64,000 nt of DNA from Streptomyces sp. NBC_01016 (GCF_026341035.1 NZ_JAPEOQ010000002.1:1364001-1428000), one strand, 5' to 3'; shown: positions 47,971-56,337, counted from the stretch's first letter. Program-made: numbers and translations. The notes: generated by a model not told the origin, from the sequence alone.

Positions 47971-49866
47971 CTACCGGTCGGCGTTGCGCCAGACCTTCGC
48001 GTCCAGGGTGACGTTCTTGCCCTCCGTCTTGCCCCGGAGCGTCAGCAGCCCGACGTCCCCCGAGCCGGCGTCCAGGCACAGGCGCTGCCCCACCGGCAGG
48101 TCGTAGACCCAGTAGGAGTCCTTGGCCGCATGCGCGTTGCGGCACGCTTCGCGGGTGGCCGGCTGCCCGGCGGGGAGCAGCGCGAGCGAACTCCCCGAGG
48201 TGGTGCCGGGCGCCAGCACCGCGCCGTTGCTGTAGACGGCGTAGGTCAGATCCTCGGTCGACTGCCCGTCGTCCGGCTTGGCCCGCACCGGATCGTCCGC
48301 GAGATACAGGTCCTGGCTGTCCGTCATCACGATGCCGTTGTACGTCGACGGGAGCGGGGGCGCCGAGGTCGGGGGCCCGCTCGTGGGGTCCGTCGGGGGA
48401 GCGGAGGTGGGGTCCGCGGCCGAGCCCGAAGGGGCGGGCGCCGCGCCCGACTTGGACGCTTTCGGCGACTTCGAGGCGCTCGGGGAGGCGGACTTCGACG
48501 CGGACGCCGACTTCGACGCGGAGCGCGTCGCCTCGGGGTGGCCGGAGGCCGCAGGACCTGCCGCTCCGTCGGCCTGCCGGCCGCCGGGCACGAAATACAG
48601 CGTGGCGGCCGCGCCGCACGCGACCAGCACGACCCCGGCGGCCGCCATCAGCCAGGCACGGGAGCGCCTGCGTCGGGGCTCGGTGCTCACAGCGGCGGTC
48701 TCGGCGCCCAGAGGTGCGACGGGAGAGGGGCTGTCGGGGGCCGTCGCCGGATGGCCCTGCTGCCCCTGCCCGGCGGTCGGTTCCTGGGAAAACGCGACGG
48801 GCGGTCCGAACACACCGGCGGGGGCGGCGCTCCCGGGCGTCTCGTCGGGACCCGTGGCACCGCGCGGCGGCGTCGCGTGACCCGTCGGCTCCGCCCCGGT
48901 CACCCGGGCCCCCTCGGCACGCGCCGCGATCCCCTCGGCGAGCTCACCCGGAAGCCAGGCGTCCGTCGCGGGCCCGGGACCACCGGGCAACGACTCACGG
49001 ATCACCTGGACCGTCTCGATGACCTCCCGCACCGTCGGCCGGTCATCGGCCGGCTTGCTGAGGCAGCGGGCTATCAACTCCCGCAGGGCGTCCGGGACCT
49101 TGGACAGATCCGGCTCCTCGTGCACGACCCGGTACAGCACCGCGTGCGGATCGCCCTCCCCGTACGCGGTGCTCCCGGTGGCGGCGAACACCGCGGTCTG
49201 GCCGAGCGCGAACACATCGGCCGAGCCGCTCGCGGAGCCGCCGAGCACCTGCTCCGGAGCCATGTACGCGACCGTGCCCACGGCCGACCCGCTGCGCGTC
49301 ACGGACGTCGCGTCCGCCGCCCGCGCCACACCGAAGTCGATGACGCGGGGCCCGTCGGAGGCCAGCAGCACGTTCGACGGCTTCAGGTCGCGGTGCACGA
49401 TCCCCGCGTCGTGCACCGCCTGGAGCGCCTCCGCGATCCCGGCCGTCATCCGCAGCACCGTGTCCACCGGCAGCGGCCCGTGCTCGCGCACCGCCTCCGC
49501 GAGCGAGGGCCCGGGCACGTACGCGGTCGCGCACCACGGCACCGGGCTCTCAGTGTCACTGTCGACGACCGGCGCCGTGTAGAGCCCGTGCACCTTGCTC
49601 GCCGCGGCGACCTCGGTACGGAATCTGCGGCGGAACTCGGGGTCCTCGGCCAGCTCGGGTCTGATCACCTTGACCGCGACGGCCCGGCCGCCCGGCGTGT
49701 GCGACAGATAGACGCGCCCCATGCCACCGGAGCCGAGCCCCGCGACCAGGCGGTATCCGCCGGCCGTCCGCGGATCCTTGTCGTCCAGCGGACGGAAACC
49801 GCCGTTGCCGGGCTCCCTGTTCGCCCACACGTCCCGCTGCACCCCCAGGTTGCGTCGAAGGTCCAT
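47971..49866 (-). CDS. Membrane-anchored Ser/Thr protein kinase (Hanks type)
   Basis: This 631-residue protein has an intracellular kinase domain at about residues 37-300: P-loop GLGSGGMGRVY, VAVKVIRPELA with the ATP lysine near 66, catalytic loop IVHRDLKPSNVLLA, VIDFGVARAAD, and YMAPEQV. A Pro/Gly-rich linker follows, then one membrane helix (RAWLMAAAGVVLVACGAAAT), a low-complexity Ser/Lys/Ala extracellular linker (SASKSASASKSASPSASK), and a small extracellular domain with two cysteines. No PASTA repeats are present. ATG 49866 is preferred; a near-palindromic TGCATCACGTGACGCA lies immediately upstream. It converges with gnd. Confidence 0.92.
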   Translation of the reverse strand: MDLRRNLGVQRDVWANREPGNGGFRPLDDKDPRTAGGYRLVAGLGSGGMGRVYLSHTPGGRAVAVKVIRPELAEDPEFRRRFRTEVAAASKVHGLYTAPVVDSDTESPVPWCATAYVPGPSLAEAVREHGPLPVDTVLRMTAGIAEALQAVHDAGIVHRDLKPSNVLLASDGPRVIDFGVARAADATSVTRSGSAVGTVAYMAPEQVLGGSASGSADVFALGQTAVFAATGSTAYGEGDPHAVLYRVVHEEPDLSKVPDALRELIARCLSKPADDRPTVREVIETVQVIRESLPGGPGPATDAWLPGELAEGIAARAEGARVTGAEPTGHATPPRGATGPDETPGSAAPAGVFGPPVAFSQEPTAGQGQQGHPATAPDSPSPVAPLGAETAAVSTEPRRRRSRAWLMAAAGVVLVACGAAATLYFVPGGRQADGAAGPAASGHPEATRSASKSASASKSASPSASKSPKASKSGAAPAPSGSAADPTSAPPTDPTSGPPTSAPPLPSTYNGIVMTDSQDLYLADDPVRAKPDDGQSTEDLTYAVYSNGAVLAPGTTSGSSLALLPAGQPATREACRNAHAAKDSYWVYDLPVGQRLCLDAGSGDVGLLTLRGKTEGKNVTLDAKVWRNADR

Positions 49867-49882
49867 TGCATCACGTGACGCA
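49867..49882. promoter_or_regulatory. Near-palindrome at the kinase start
   Basis: TGCATCACGTGACGCA is symmetrical except at one position pair, with the core TCACGTGA. It abuts the kinase ATG on its 5' side, where a bound protein could block expression. Confidence 0.4.
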
Positions 49883-49912
49883 ACGCACCCCTCCGTCGGT
49901 GCCGGGCAACGC

Positions 49913-49941
49913 AAAAGACCCCAGAATCATCTGGGGTCTTT
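49913..49941 (-). terminator. Terminator of tRNA-Leu
   Basis: AAAGACCCCAGA / TCTGGGGTCTTT form a perfect 12-base-pair stem with an ATCA loop. On the minus strand a run of T residues follows (revcomp of CAAAA at 49912-49916). It begins 6 bases after the tRNA 3' end and lies between the tRNA and the kinase start. Confidence 0.85.
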
Positions 49942-49946
49942 CTCTG

Positions 49947-50031
49947 TGTCCGAGGGGGGACTTGAACCCCCACGCCCGATAAAGGGCACTAGCACCTCAA
50001 GCTAGCGCGTCTGCCATTCCGCCACCCGGAC
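49947..50031 (-). tRNA. tRNA-Leu (anticodon GAG)
   Basis: The minus strand folds as a class II tRNA of 85 bases. The acceptor GTCCGGG pairs with CTCGGAC (one G-U), the D-arm is GGCGGAATGGCAGACGC, the anticodon stem is CTAGC/GCTAG with loop TTGAGGT (anticodon GAG, Leu codons CUC and CUU), a long variable arm is GTGCCCTTTATCGGGCGT, and the T-arm is GGGGGTTCAAGTCCCCC. CCA is not encoded. It is followed by a strong terminator. No integrase gene or duplicated 3' end was seen nearby, so it is not an occupied attachment site here. Confidence 0.95.
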
Positions 50032-50227
50032 AAGGTGTCTGCCGCCTGTGTGCGGGGCGTTTCCCGCGGCGACACAGAGAACATTACCAGGGATTCGGAG
50101 TGCCTCGATCAGCCCCCCGGCCCGGTGCCCCCGCCTGTGAACGGCACGTGACGAGAGGCGCCCGGCCTTGGGTCCGGGGGCCGGGGGAGAGAGGATGAGA
50201 GGTATCCACGGCAAGAGAGGAACCAGC

Positions 50228-51553
50228 GTGAGCGAGCCGAGCACGGGCAGGGCGGTCTCCGGACAGGACGAGGTCGTCGACCTCTGCCGCGAACTGATCC
50301 AGATCGACACCAGTAACTACGGCGACCACTCGGGCCCGGGCGAGCGCAAGGCCGCCGAGTGGACGGCGGAGAAGCTCGCCGAGGTCGGCCTCGAGCCGAA
50401 GATCTTCGAGTCCCACCCGGGCCGCGCCTCCACGGTCGCCCGGATCGAGGGCGAGGACCCGTCGCGGCCCGCCCTCCTCATCCACGGCCACACCGACGTC
50501 GTCCCGGCGAACGCGGCGGACTGGACCCACCACCCGTTCTCCGGCGAGATCGCCGACGGCTGTGTCTGGGGCCGCGGCGCCGTCGACATGAAGGACATGG
50601 ACGCGATGACCCTCGCGGTCGTCCGCGACCGGCTGCGCACCGGCCGCAAGCCCCCGCGCGACATCGTCCTCGCCTTCCTCGCCGACGAGGAGGCCGGCGG
50701 CGTCTTCGGCGCCCGCCACCTGGTGCGCAACCACCCGGACCTCTTCGAGGGCGTCACCGAGGCGATCAGCGAGGTCGGCGGCTTCTCCTTCACGGTGAAC
50801 GAGCAGCGCAGGCTCTACCTCGTCCAGACCGCAGAGAAGGGCATGCACTGGATGAAGCTGTCCGTGGCCGGCACCGCCGGGCACGGCTCCATGATCCACC
50901 GGGACAACGCGATCACCGAGCTGTCCGAGGCCGTCGCGCGCCTCGGCCGCCACAAGTTCCCGGTCCGCGTCACCAAGACGCTCCGGCACTTCCTCGACGA
51001 ACTCGGCGACGCCCTCGGCACCGAGCTCGACCCGGAGGACATGGAGGAGACCATCGCCAAGCTCGGCGGCATCGCCAAGCTGATCGGCGCCACGCTCTCC
51101 AACACCGCGAACCCCACGCAGCTGAACGCCGGTTACAAGGTCAACGTGATCCCCGGCGAGGCCACGGCCAACGTCGACGGCCGCTTCCTGCCCGGCCACG
51201 AGGACGAGTTCCTCGCCGACCTCGACCGGATCCTCGGCCCGAAGGTCAAGCGTTCGGACGTGCACGCGGACAAGGCCGTCGAGACCACCTTCGACGGGGC
51301 GCTCGTCGAGGCCATGAAGACCTCGATCGAGGCCGAGGACCCGATCGGCAAGGCCATCCCGTACATGCTCTCCGGCGGCACCGATGCCAAGTCCTTCGTG
51401 GAGCTCGGCATCCGCAACTTCGGCTTCGCGCCGCTGCAGCTGCCGCCCGAGCTGGACTTCGCCGGCATGTTCCACGGCGTCGACGAGCGGGTGCCGGTGG
51501 ACGGCCTCAAGTTCGGTGTGCGGGTCCTGGACCGCTTCATCGACGCGTCCTGA
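50228..51553 (+). CDS. M20-family dipeptidase/carboxypeptidase-like metallopeptidase
   Basis: This 441-residue zinc peptidase carries the M20 motifs ALLIHGHTDVVPA (first His/Asp), CVWGRGAVDMKDMDA (bridging Asp), AFLADEEAGGVFGARHLV (general-base Glu and metal Glu), the dimerisation domain with SVAGTAGHGSMIHRDNAITE, and a C-terminal MFHGVDERVPVD metal-His region. It acts in the cytoplasm on peptides or N-acyl amino acids and differs strongly from the M20 protein at 2726-4087. GTG 50228 follows GAGAGG by about 8 bases; the 20 codons upstream are not family-like. It is monocistronic, between tRNA-Leu and the chaplins. Confidence 0.9.
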   Translation: MSEPSTGRAVSGQDEVVDLCRELIQIDTSNYGDHSGPGERKAAEWTAEKLAEVGLEPKIFESHPGRASTVARIEGEDPSRPALLIHGHTDVVPANAADWTHHPFSGEIADGCVWGRGAVDMKDMDAMTLAVVRDRLRTGRKPPRDIVLAFLADEEAGGVFGARHLVRNHPDLFEGVTEAISEVGGFSFTVNEQRRLYLVQTAEKGMHWMKLSVAGTAGHGSMIHRDNAITELSEAVARLGRHKFPVRVTKTLRHFLDELGDALGTELDPEDMEETIAKLGGIAKLIGATLSNTANPTQLNAGYKVNVIPGEATANVDGRFLPGHEDEFLADLDRILGPKVKRSDVHADKAVETTFDGALVEAMKTSIEAEDPIGKAIPYMLSGGTDAKSFVELGIRNFGFAPLQLPPELDFAGMFHGVDERVPVDGLKFGVRVLDRFIDAS

Positions 51554-51662
51554 CGTCAACCCGGCACAAGGTCGGAAATCGTTCGCACGTGCGCAATGGA
51601 CCGGAAAGAGTGAAAGGCGCCGTACGCTCGTAGCCCCATCAGTTCTTCCTCGTTACAGGGAG

Positions 51663-51685
51663 TGCAGTCCGCGGCTGGGACTGCA
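51663..51685 (+). promoter_or_regulatory. 5' leader hairpin of the short chaplin gene
   Basis: TGCAGTCC (51663-51670) pairs perfectly with GGACTGCA (51678-51685) around a 7-base loop. It ends about 9 bases before the AGGAGG ribosome site, so it would be part of the chpH leader mRNA and could affect stability or translation. Confidence 0.5.
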
Positions 51686-51704
51686 TTGCCAACTAGGAGG
51701 AATA

Positions 51705-51938
51705 ATGCTCAAGAAGGTCATCGCCGCTGCGGCTGCCACTGGTGGTCTGGTTCTCGCGGGTGCGGGCATGGCCGTCGCCGACTCCGGCGCGCAGGGTGCT
51801 GCCACGCAGTCCCCCGGCGTCGTTTCGGGCAACGTCATCCAGGTCCCGGTCCACGTGCCGGTGAACGTGTGCGGCAACACGGTCTCTGTGATCGGGCTGC
51901 TGAACCCTGCCTTCGGTAACACCTGCGCCAACGACTGA
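51705..51938 (+). CDS. chpH: Short chaplin ChpH
   Basis: This 77-residue secreted amyloid-forming surface protein has the signal peptide MLKKVIAAAAATGGLVLAGA-GMAVA and then a mature chaplin domain. That domain runs from SPGVVSGNVIQVPVHVPVNV to CGNTVSVIGLLNPAFGNTC, with the conserved cysteine pair and the V-P-V-x-V-P-V-N-V-C-G-N-T core. Short chaplins assemble into the hydrophobic rodlet layer on aerial hyphae and spores. ATG 51705 has AGGAGG four bases upstream. It is followed by its own terminator and then the long chaplin gene, the order of chpH-chpC in S. coelicolor. Confidence 0.95.
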   Translation: MLKKVIAAAAATGGLVLAGAGMAVADSGAQGAATQSPGVVSGNVIQVPVHVPVNVCGNTVSVIGLLNPAFGNTCAND

Positions 51939-51977
51939 CACGTTGTTGTGCCTCACCCCTTGAGGGTTTGAGCCCAC

Positions 51978-52010
51978 GGCCCCGGAGTGCGAGCCATGCA
52001 CTCCGGGGCC
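51978..52010 (+). terminator. Terminator between the chaplin genes
   Basis: GGCCCCGGAGTGC (51978-51990) pairs with GCACTCCGGGGCC (51998-52010) around a 7-base loop, 40 bases after the chpH stop. It separates the two chaplin transcripts. Confidence 0.8.
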
Positions 52011-52065
52011 GACGGGTTGGACACGGTTCCAGGGCAAGACTTAATAAGGCAAGGCAGGGAAACCT

Positions 52066-52794
52066 ATGCGACAGGTCATGCGGAAGGGCCTGATCACCGT
52101 GGCGGCCGCGTCCGGCGTACTCGCCGTCACCGGTGGCTACGCGCACGCGGACTCGAGTGCGAACGGGAGCTCGTCGGACTCGCCGGGCGTCCTGTCCGGC
52201 AACTCCGTCGAGGCGCCCGTGGACGTCCCGGTGAACGTCTGCGGCAACACGATCAACGTCGTCGGACTGCTCAACCCGGCGTCGGGCAACGACTGCGGCG
52301 GCTCGGGCGGCGGCGACAAGGCCGGCGACCAGTCCTCGGACGGCGGCGCGCAGACCGGAGGGAACACCAGCGACTCGCCCGGTGTCGGCTCCGGCAACCA
52401 CGTGTCGGTCCCGATTCACGTGCCGGTGAACGGGTGCGGGAACTCCATCGGCGCCGGCTCGGTCGGCAACGGGACGACCGGCAACGGCTGCTCCGACGAC
52501 GGCGGGGGCGGCGGCACCACCACGCCCCCGGTGGACTCGAACACCCCGCCCTCGCGCGCCGGGGACCCGCAAGGCTCCTCGGAGCACTCGGGCGGGGCCA
52601 ACGTTCCGGGCACGCAGACCGTCGACATGCCCAAGGGCGAGTCCCAGCTCGGGCAGACGGGCAGCCCGAGGGCGGCGGCCGGCGAGCTCGCGGAGACCGG
52701 CAGCTCCGTGCCGATCGGCGCGGTCATTCCGCTCGCCGGCGGCGCGCTGCTCGCGGGCGCGCTGCTCTACCGGCGGGCGAACGCTGCGGCGTGA
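52066..52794 (+). CDS. chpC: Long, sortase-anchored chaplin (ChpC-like)
   Basis: This 242-residue protein has a signal peptide (MRQVMRKGLITVAAASGVLA to AHA-DS) and a first chaplin domain (SPGVLSGNSVEAPVDVPVNV, CGNTINVVGLLNPASGNDC). After a Gly/Asp linker comes a second chaplin domain (SPGVGSGNHVSVPIHVPVNG, CGNSIG), diverged after the first Cys. A Pro/Ser/Gly-rich wall-spanning stretch follows, then the sorting signal LAETGSS with a hydrophobic helix and RRANAAA tail. Sortase would link it to peptidoglycan, where it seeds the short chaplin layer. ATG 52066 follows AGGGA by six bases. Confidence 0.94.
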   Translation: MRQVMRKGLITVAAASGVLAVTGGYAHADSSANGSSSDSPGVLSGNSVEAPVDVPVNVCGNTINVVGLLNPASGNDCGGSGGGDKAGDQSSDGGAQTGGNTSDSPGVGSGNHVSVPIHVPVNGCGNSIGAGSVGNGTTGNGCSDDGGGGGTTTPPVDSNTPPSRAGDPQGSSEHSGGANVPGTQTVDMPKGESQLGQTGSPRAAAGELAETGSSVPIGAVIPLAGGALLAGALLYRRANAAA

Positions 52795-52806
52795 CATCAG
52801 GCACTA

Positions 52807-52852
52807 CGAAAACGGAGCGGGCCCCGCACGGACGGGGCCCGCTCCGTTTTCG
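52807..52852. terminator. Bidirectional terminator after the long chaplin gene
   Basis: CGAAAACGGAGCGGGCCCC pairs perfectly with GGGGCCCGCTCCGTTTTCG around an 8-base loop. The A-run and T-run at the stem base would serve both chpC and the converging DUF5703 gene. Confidence 0.9.
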
Positions 52853-52885
52853 ATTCCTGCCCGAGGGGCTCGGCCTGCCCTCAGG

Positions 52886-53074
52886 TCACCATGTGGCCCG
52901 CACCTGGCGGATGATCCGTCGGCGCAGGCGCACGCGGCGACTGCCGTCGCGGCGCAGGCTCAATCGGTCCAACTCCCAGTGTCCGTACTCTGCATGGTCC
53001 GTCAGCAGACGTGTCGCGTCCTTGCGGGAGACCCCGCGCGGTACGTACACGTCGACGAATTCGTATTCCGGCAT
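52886..53074 (-). CDS. DUF5703 family small protein
   Basis: This 62-residue basic protein (MPEYEFVDVYVPRGVSRKDA, then TRLLTDHAEYGHWELDRLSL and a C-terminal RRVRLRRRIIRQVRATW) matches the actinobacterial DUF5703 family. Its function is unknown; the arginine-rich tail could contact nucleic acid. ATG 53074 is only 47 bases from the divergent start at 53122. CACAAT sits 7 bases before the ATG, suggesting a leaderless transcript facing another leaderless promoter. Confidence 0.88.
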   Translation of the reverse strand: MPEYEFVDVYVPRGVSRKDATRLLTDHAEYGHWELDRLSLRRDGSRRVRLRRRIIRQVRATW

Positions 53075-53121
53075 CGCATCTATTGTGCGGGCAGCGGCCC
53101 GGTACGGATAGCGTCTGCACT

Positions 53122-53793
53122 ATGTCTGATGCTGCGCAGCCCACCGCTGCCGAGGTACGCGCCGCCGCCGAGGCGGTCAAGGCTGCGCTCGACGTCCACT
53201 TGGCGGCGGTCGAGCGCCGGTCGGGAGAAGACGATCCGGCCGTCTACGAAGCGTTCAACGAACTCGCCGCCGCGGCCGAGGAGTACGACGAGCTCCTCTA
53301 CGACCGCTACGACGAGGTCACCCCCTTCGAGATCCCCGGCAGCGAGGACTCGCTGCCGCCGTACGCGGGACCGGAGGAGCCGAACGCGCTGAGCGTGCTG
53401 ATCCGACGCGACTACGCCGTGGTCGAGCCGCAGCGTCTCCTCGCCCAGGCCGGGCGGGTCGCCGACCTGGAGGCGGAGCCGGACGCGGAGACGGCGAACG
53501 GGGCGGGCAGCAGTGTGCACGCCGCGCTCGGCGTCCTCTTCGGCGAGTTCGAGCCCGATGAAATCGCCTCCCGGCACAAGGAGTTCGGCCTGGAGGAGGG
53601 CGACTCCACGCTCTGGGTCACGGCATCGGACGACTCCACGGATCCCGGTGAGTGGCTGGAGGCCCCCTTCGAGCAGGTCGACCCGCAGCGGGTCGTGTGC
53701 CGCTTCGATGTGAGCGCGGTCTTCGACGACGACGAGTTCGACCCCGACGAGCCCTCCGGGCCGGACGCGCCCCTGGAGGACCCGGACCGCTGA
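53122..53793 (+). CDS. Conserved hypothetical acidic protein
   Basis: This 223-residue, very acidic cytoplasmic protein was not assigned to a named family. It has an N-terminal helical region (TAAEVRAAAEAVKAALDVHL, AFNELAAAAEEYDELLYDRY), a central part with LSVLIRRDYAVVEPQRLLAQ, VHAALGVLFGEFEPDEIASR and TLWVTASDDS, and a disordered Asp/Glu/Pro-rich C-terminus. TAGCGT lies 7 bases before ATG 53122 with no ribosome site, so it is probably leaderless. It is divergent from DUF5703; the gap downstream is filled by two copies of the dispersed repeat. Confidence 0.8.
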   Translation: MSDAAQPTAAEVRAAAEAVKAALDVHLAAVERRSGEDDPAVYEAFNELAAAAEEYDELLYDRYDEVTPFEIPGSEDSLPPYAGPEEPNALSVLIRRDYAVVEPQRLLAQAGRVADLEAEPDAETANGAGSSVHAALGVLFGEFEPDEIASRHKEFGLEEGDSTLWVTASDDSTDPGEWLEAPFEQVDPQRVVCRFDVSAVFDDDEFDPDEPSGPDAPLEDPDR

Positions 53794-53807
53794 CATCCGC
53801 CGGAGCG

Positions 53808-53938
53808 GTGCCCCACGCCACGGGGCTCCGCCCCGGACCCCGCGCCTCAAACGCCGGCGGGGCTGGAAGGATCGGGGCTCTGCCCCGGACCCCGCGAGCT
53901 CTCGTCCGAAGAGCGGGCTGGATTCGCGGGGCTTGATT
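53808..53938. repeat. Dispersed GC-rich repeat, copies 4 and 5 (inverted orientation)
   Basis: Two cores in reverse orientation lie at 53821-53842 and 53873-53894 (GGGGCTCCGCCCCGGACCCC and the variant with GGGGCTCTGCCCC). Each is followed by a reversed leader segment (GCGCCTCAAACGCCGGCGGGG; then GAGCTCTCGTCCGAAGAGCG and GGGGCTTGA). They fill the gap between the convergent hypothetical and RecD-like genes. Confidence 0.75.
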
Positions 53939-56337
53939 TACGGCTGCGGTACCTGGGCAGCGACCAAGCCTCGCAGTCGTGTGGTGCGTGGCTTGGCTGC
54001 GATCTCCGATACGGCTCGCGGGAGGGCCGTGTCCGCGCCGTGGACCACCGAGAGGTGCCGCTCGCCGCGGCCGAAGGCCGTATAGACCCAGGGGCGACTG
54101 AGCGCCTGCGTGGCATCGCCGGGGAGCACGACCACGGCCGCGGGCCACCGGACCCCGACGGCCTGATGTCCGGTCACGGCCCACCCGTGCCGCACGGCCC
54201 CCTGCTCCACCTGCTCCTTCGGTACGAGGACGGGGGCGCCGTCGCACTCGAGCCGCAGGCCCTCCGCGTCGGCCCCGACGACCACGCCGGACCGGATCCG
54301 CCCGCGCCCGGTCACGTACACCGCCCGGTCACCGGGGTCGAAGCCCCCGAACCGCCCGGGCCCCGGGTTGAGCCGCTCCTTCAGCGCCACGTTCAACGCC
54401 CGCGTCCCCGCGGCGCCCCCGTGCCCCGGCGTGATCACCTGCGTCTGCTCGGCCGGCACCCCGATCGCCCGCGGCACCGAGTCCGCGACGAGCTGCACGG
54501 TGCGGTGGATCGCCTCGGCCGGGTCCCGCACCGGAACGATCACCACCTCCTTGCCGGGCGCCTCCACCTGGTTCAGCTCACCGATGCCGATACCGGAGAC
54601 CAGCTCGCCGATCGGTCCGAAGTCCGGCGTGCGGGAGGCGATGCGCGGACAGATCTCCGCCGCGGCGACGTCCGCGAAGACCCGGCCCGGGCCCGCCGAC
54701 CACAGCGTCCCCGGGTCTCCGCTGAGCACCAGGCACGTCCCGTCGGCAAGCAGTTCCACGAGCATCGCGGCGTCGCCCACGTCCAACTGCGGCGCGTCCA
54801 GGACGACCAGGACGTCGAGGGCGAACGCCCCGTCCCGGTCGAGCCCGGGGCCCTCCGCCTGCGCGAGCAGACCCGCGACGGTCGCGGTGGCCGTCTCGGG
54901 CGCGTCCGGGCCGAGGAGCTCGGCGGCCCGGCGGCGGCCGTCCGCACCGTGCGCGGCGACGCACACCCGCAGGCCCAGCTTGCCCGCGGCGGCCGCCGCG
55001 GCGATCGGCTCGGCACGGGCCGCCTCGCCGCCGGTGTGCAGGACGAGGCGGTGCGCGGCGATCGCCCGGATCAACTCGGCCGTCGTGCCGCGCTCGGCCG
55101 CGGCGGCCTCCTCCAGTCCTGCGGTGGCCGAACCCTCCTCCTTGGGCGCGGCGTTGAGCAGTCGGGCCAGCCCGTCGGCGAGGCTCTCCTCGGCGAGCGC
55201 GTACCGCTCAAGACCGACCAGGACGCGTACCGGCCGCTCCGCCTCTTCCTCCTCGCCGTCCTCCTCGGCGGCGGGCGCGGGGATCGGCGCGTCCTCCAGG
55301 GGGTCGTGGAAGATCAGCGCGTCGCCCTCCGCGACGGCGCTCTGCACGGCCTCCTCCGCATCGGGCACCCCTTGCTTGCCGAGCGCCTCGGCGAGCACCG
55401 ACAGGTCGAGGGCCGTGTGCCCGGCGTTCGCGGCCTGCTCGAGCAGCCATACGGTGACGGCGCGGCCCCGCCGCTCGTCGTCGGGCCCGCACTCCGCGCC
55501 GAGCAGCGCCCGCGCGAACCCGTCGGCCTGCTCGGGGCGCACCCCGCTCACCCGCAGCAACTGCCAAGGATCCGCGCGCAGTTCGTCGCCCGCGCCCTCG
55601 CCCAGGGCCGCGGCGGCCGCACCGGCCAGCGATTCGGGAGCCCCGCCCTCGGCGAGCACGGCCCGCACCGAGTCGACGGATTCCGGGTCGGCGCCGGCCT
55701 GAACGGTGGCCTGCGGCCTGCGCACGGGTTCGGCGGGGGCGGCGGCCGGGGCGTCCTGCCGCGGCTCGGGCCGCGCGAGCACGGGGGCGGCGGCCGGCTT
55801 CTCCCCGCTCTCCACCGCGCGCACGGCGGCCAGCAGGTCGGCGGCGGTCCCGCTCAGCTTCGTCCCGGCGTCGATCGGCCCTTCCTTGGCGGCCTTCCGC
55901 TCCGCGATCCGCTCCCGGAACTCCCGCTGAGCCGCCAACTCGGCCTCGGCCTCGGACACGTCGGCGCCCTTCTCGGCACCATCCTTCGAAGAGGCTTCCG
56001 CGTCGTCCGCGTCGTCCGCGTCGTCCTCGGCCTCCGCGTCGACCTCGTCCGGCGTCGCCCCCGCGTCGGCGGCCTCCGCCCCTTCGGCGCTGTCCTCCGC
56101 GCCGTCGGCCCGGCCCGCCAAGTGCTCGGCGTCGTCGGCCCCGGCCGCCGCGGCTTCGGGTTCGCGATCCGTCCCGGCCGCCGCCTCGGCGTCGTCGGTC
56201 CCGGCCTCTGAGGCGGCAGCCCCGGCCCCGGCGCCGTCCGCCGACACCGGCTCCGCCTCCGCGCTCGCGGCGGCAGCCGGATCCGTGTCGGGGCGGGCCC
56301 CTGACTCGTTCTCCGCGGCAGCGGACTCCGTACTCAC
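53938..56337 (-). CDS. RecD2/TraA-like helicase-fold protein with degenerate ATPase motifs
   Basis: This 799-residue protein has an acidic Ala/Glu/Asp-rich disordered tail (about residues 1-130), a helix-hairpin-helix region (about 215-280), and the two RecA-like halves of a RecD2-type SF1 helicase. The ATPase motifs are recognisable by position but broken. Where GGPGTGKTT is expected it has LHTGGEAARAEPI (no P-loop Lys/Thr), motif II reads VVLDAPQLD instead of DEAS, and LSGDPGTLWSAGPGR replaces the GDPxQLPSVGPG motif. VTGHQAVGVRWPAAVVV takes the place of the TVHKSQGSE motif. It therefore probably does not hydrolyse ATP and may be a DNA-binding or scaffold protein. GTG 56337 overlaps the aldo/keto reductase stop by four bases. 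Confidence 0.82.
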   Translation of the reverse strand: MSTESAAAENESGARPDTDPAAAASAEAEPVSADGAGAGAAASEAGTDDAEAAAGTDREPEAAAAGADDAEHLAGRADGAEDSAEGAEAADAGATPDEVDAEAEDDADDADDAEASSKDGAEKGADVSEAEAELAAQREFRERIAERKAAKEGPIDAGTKLSGTAADLLAAVRAVESGEKPAAAPVLARPEPRQDAPAAAPAEPVRRPQATVQAGADPESVDSVRAVLAEGGAPESLAGAAAAALGEGAGDELRADPWQLLRVSGVRPEQADGFARALLGAECGPDDERRGRAVTVWLLEQAANAGHTALDLSVLAEALGKQGVPDAEEAVQSAVAEGDALIFHDPLEDAPIPAPAAEEDGEEEEAERPVRVLVGLERYALAEESLADGLARLLNAAPKEEGSATAGLEEAAAAERGTTAELIRAIAAHRLVLHTGGEAARAEPIAAAAAAGKLGLRVCVAAHGADGRRRAAELLGPDAPETATATVAGLLAQAEGPGLDRDGAFALDVLVVLDAPQLDVGDAAMLVELLADGTCLVLSGDPGTLWSAGPGRVFADVAAAEICPRIASRTPDFGPIGELVSGIGIGELNQVEAPGKEVVIVPVRDPAEAIHRTVQLVADSVPRAIGVPAEQTQVITPGHGGAAGTRALNVALKERLNPGPGRFGGFDPGDRAVYVTGRGRIRSGVVVGADAEGLRLECDGAPVLVPKEQVEQGAVRHGWAVTGHQAVGVRWPAAVVVLPGDATQALSRPWVYTAFGRGERHLSVVHGADTALPRAVSEIAAKPRTTRLRGLVAAQVPQP

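Noticed and set aside
49947..50031. tRNA-Leu as an occupied integration site
   Set aside because: No integrase, no element genes and no repeated tRNA 3' end were found on either side.
51554..51704. c-di-AMP or other riboswitch in the chpH leader
   Set aside because: The leader shows one simple hairpin and none of the conserved junction sequences of known riboswitch classes.
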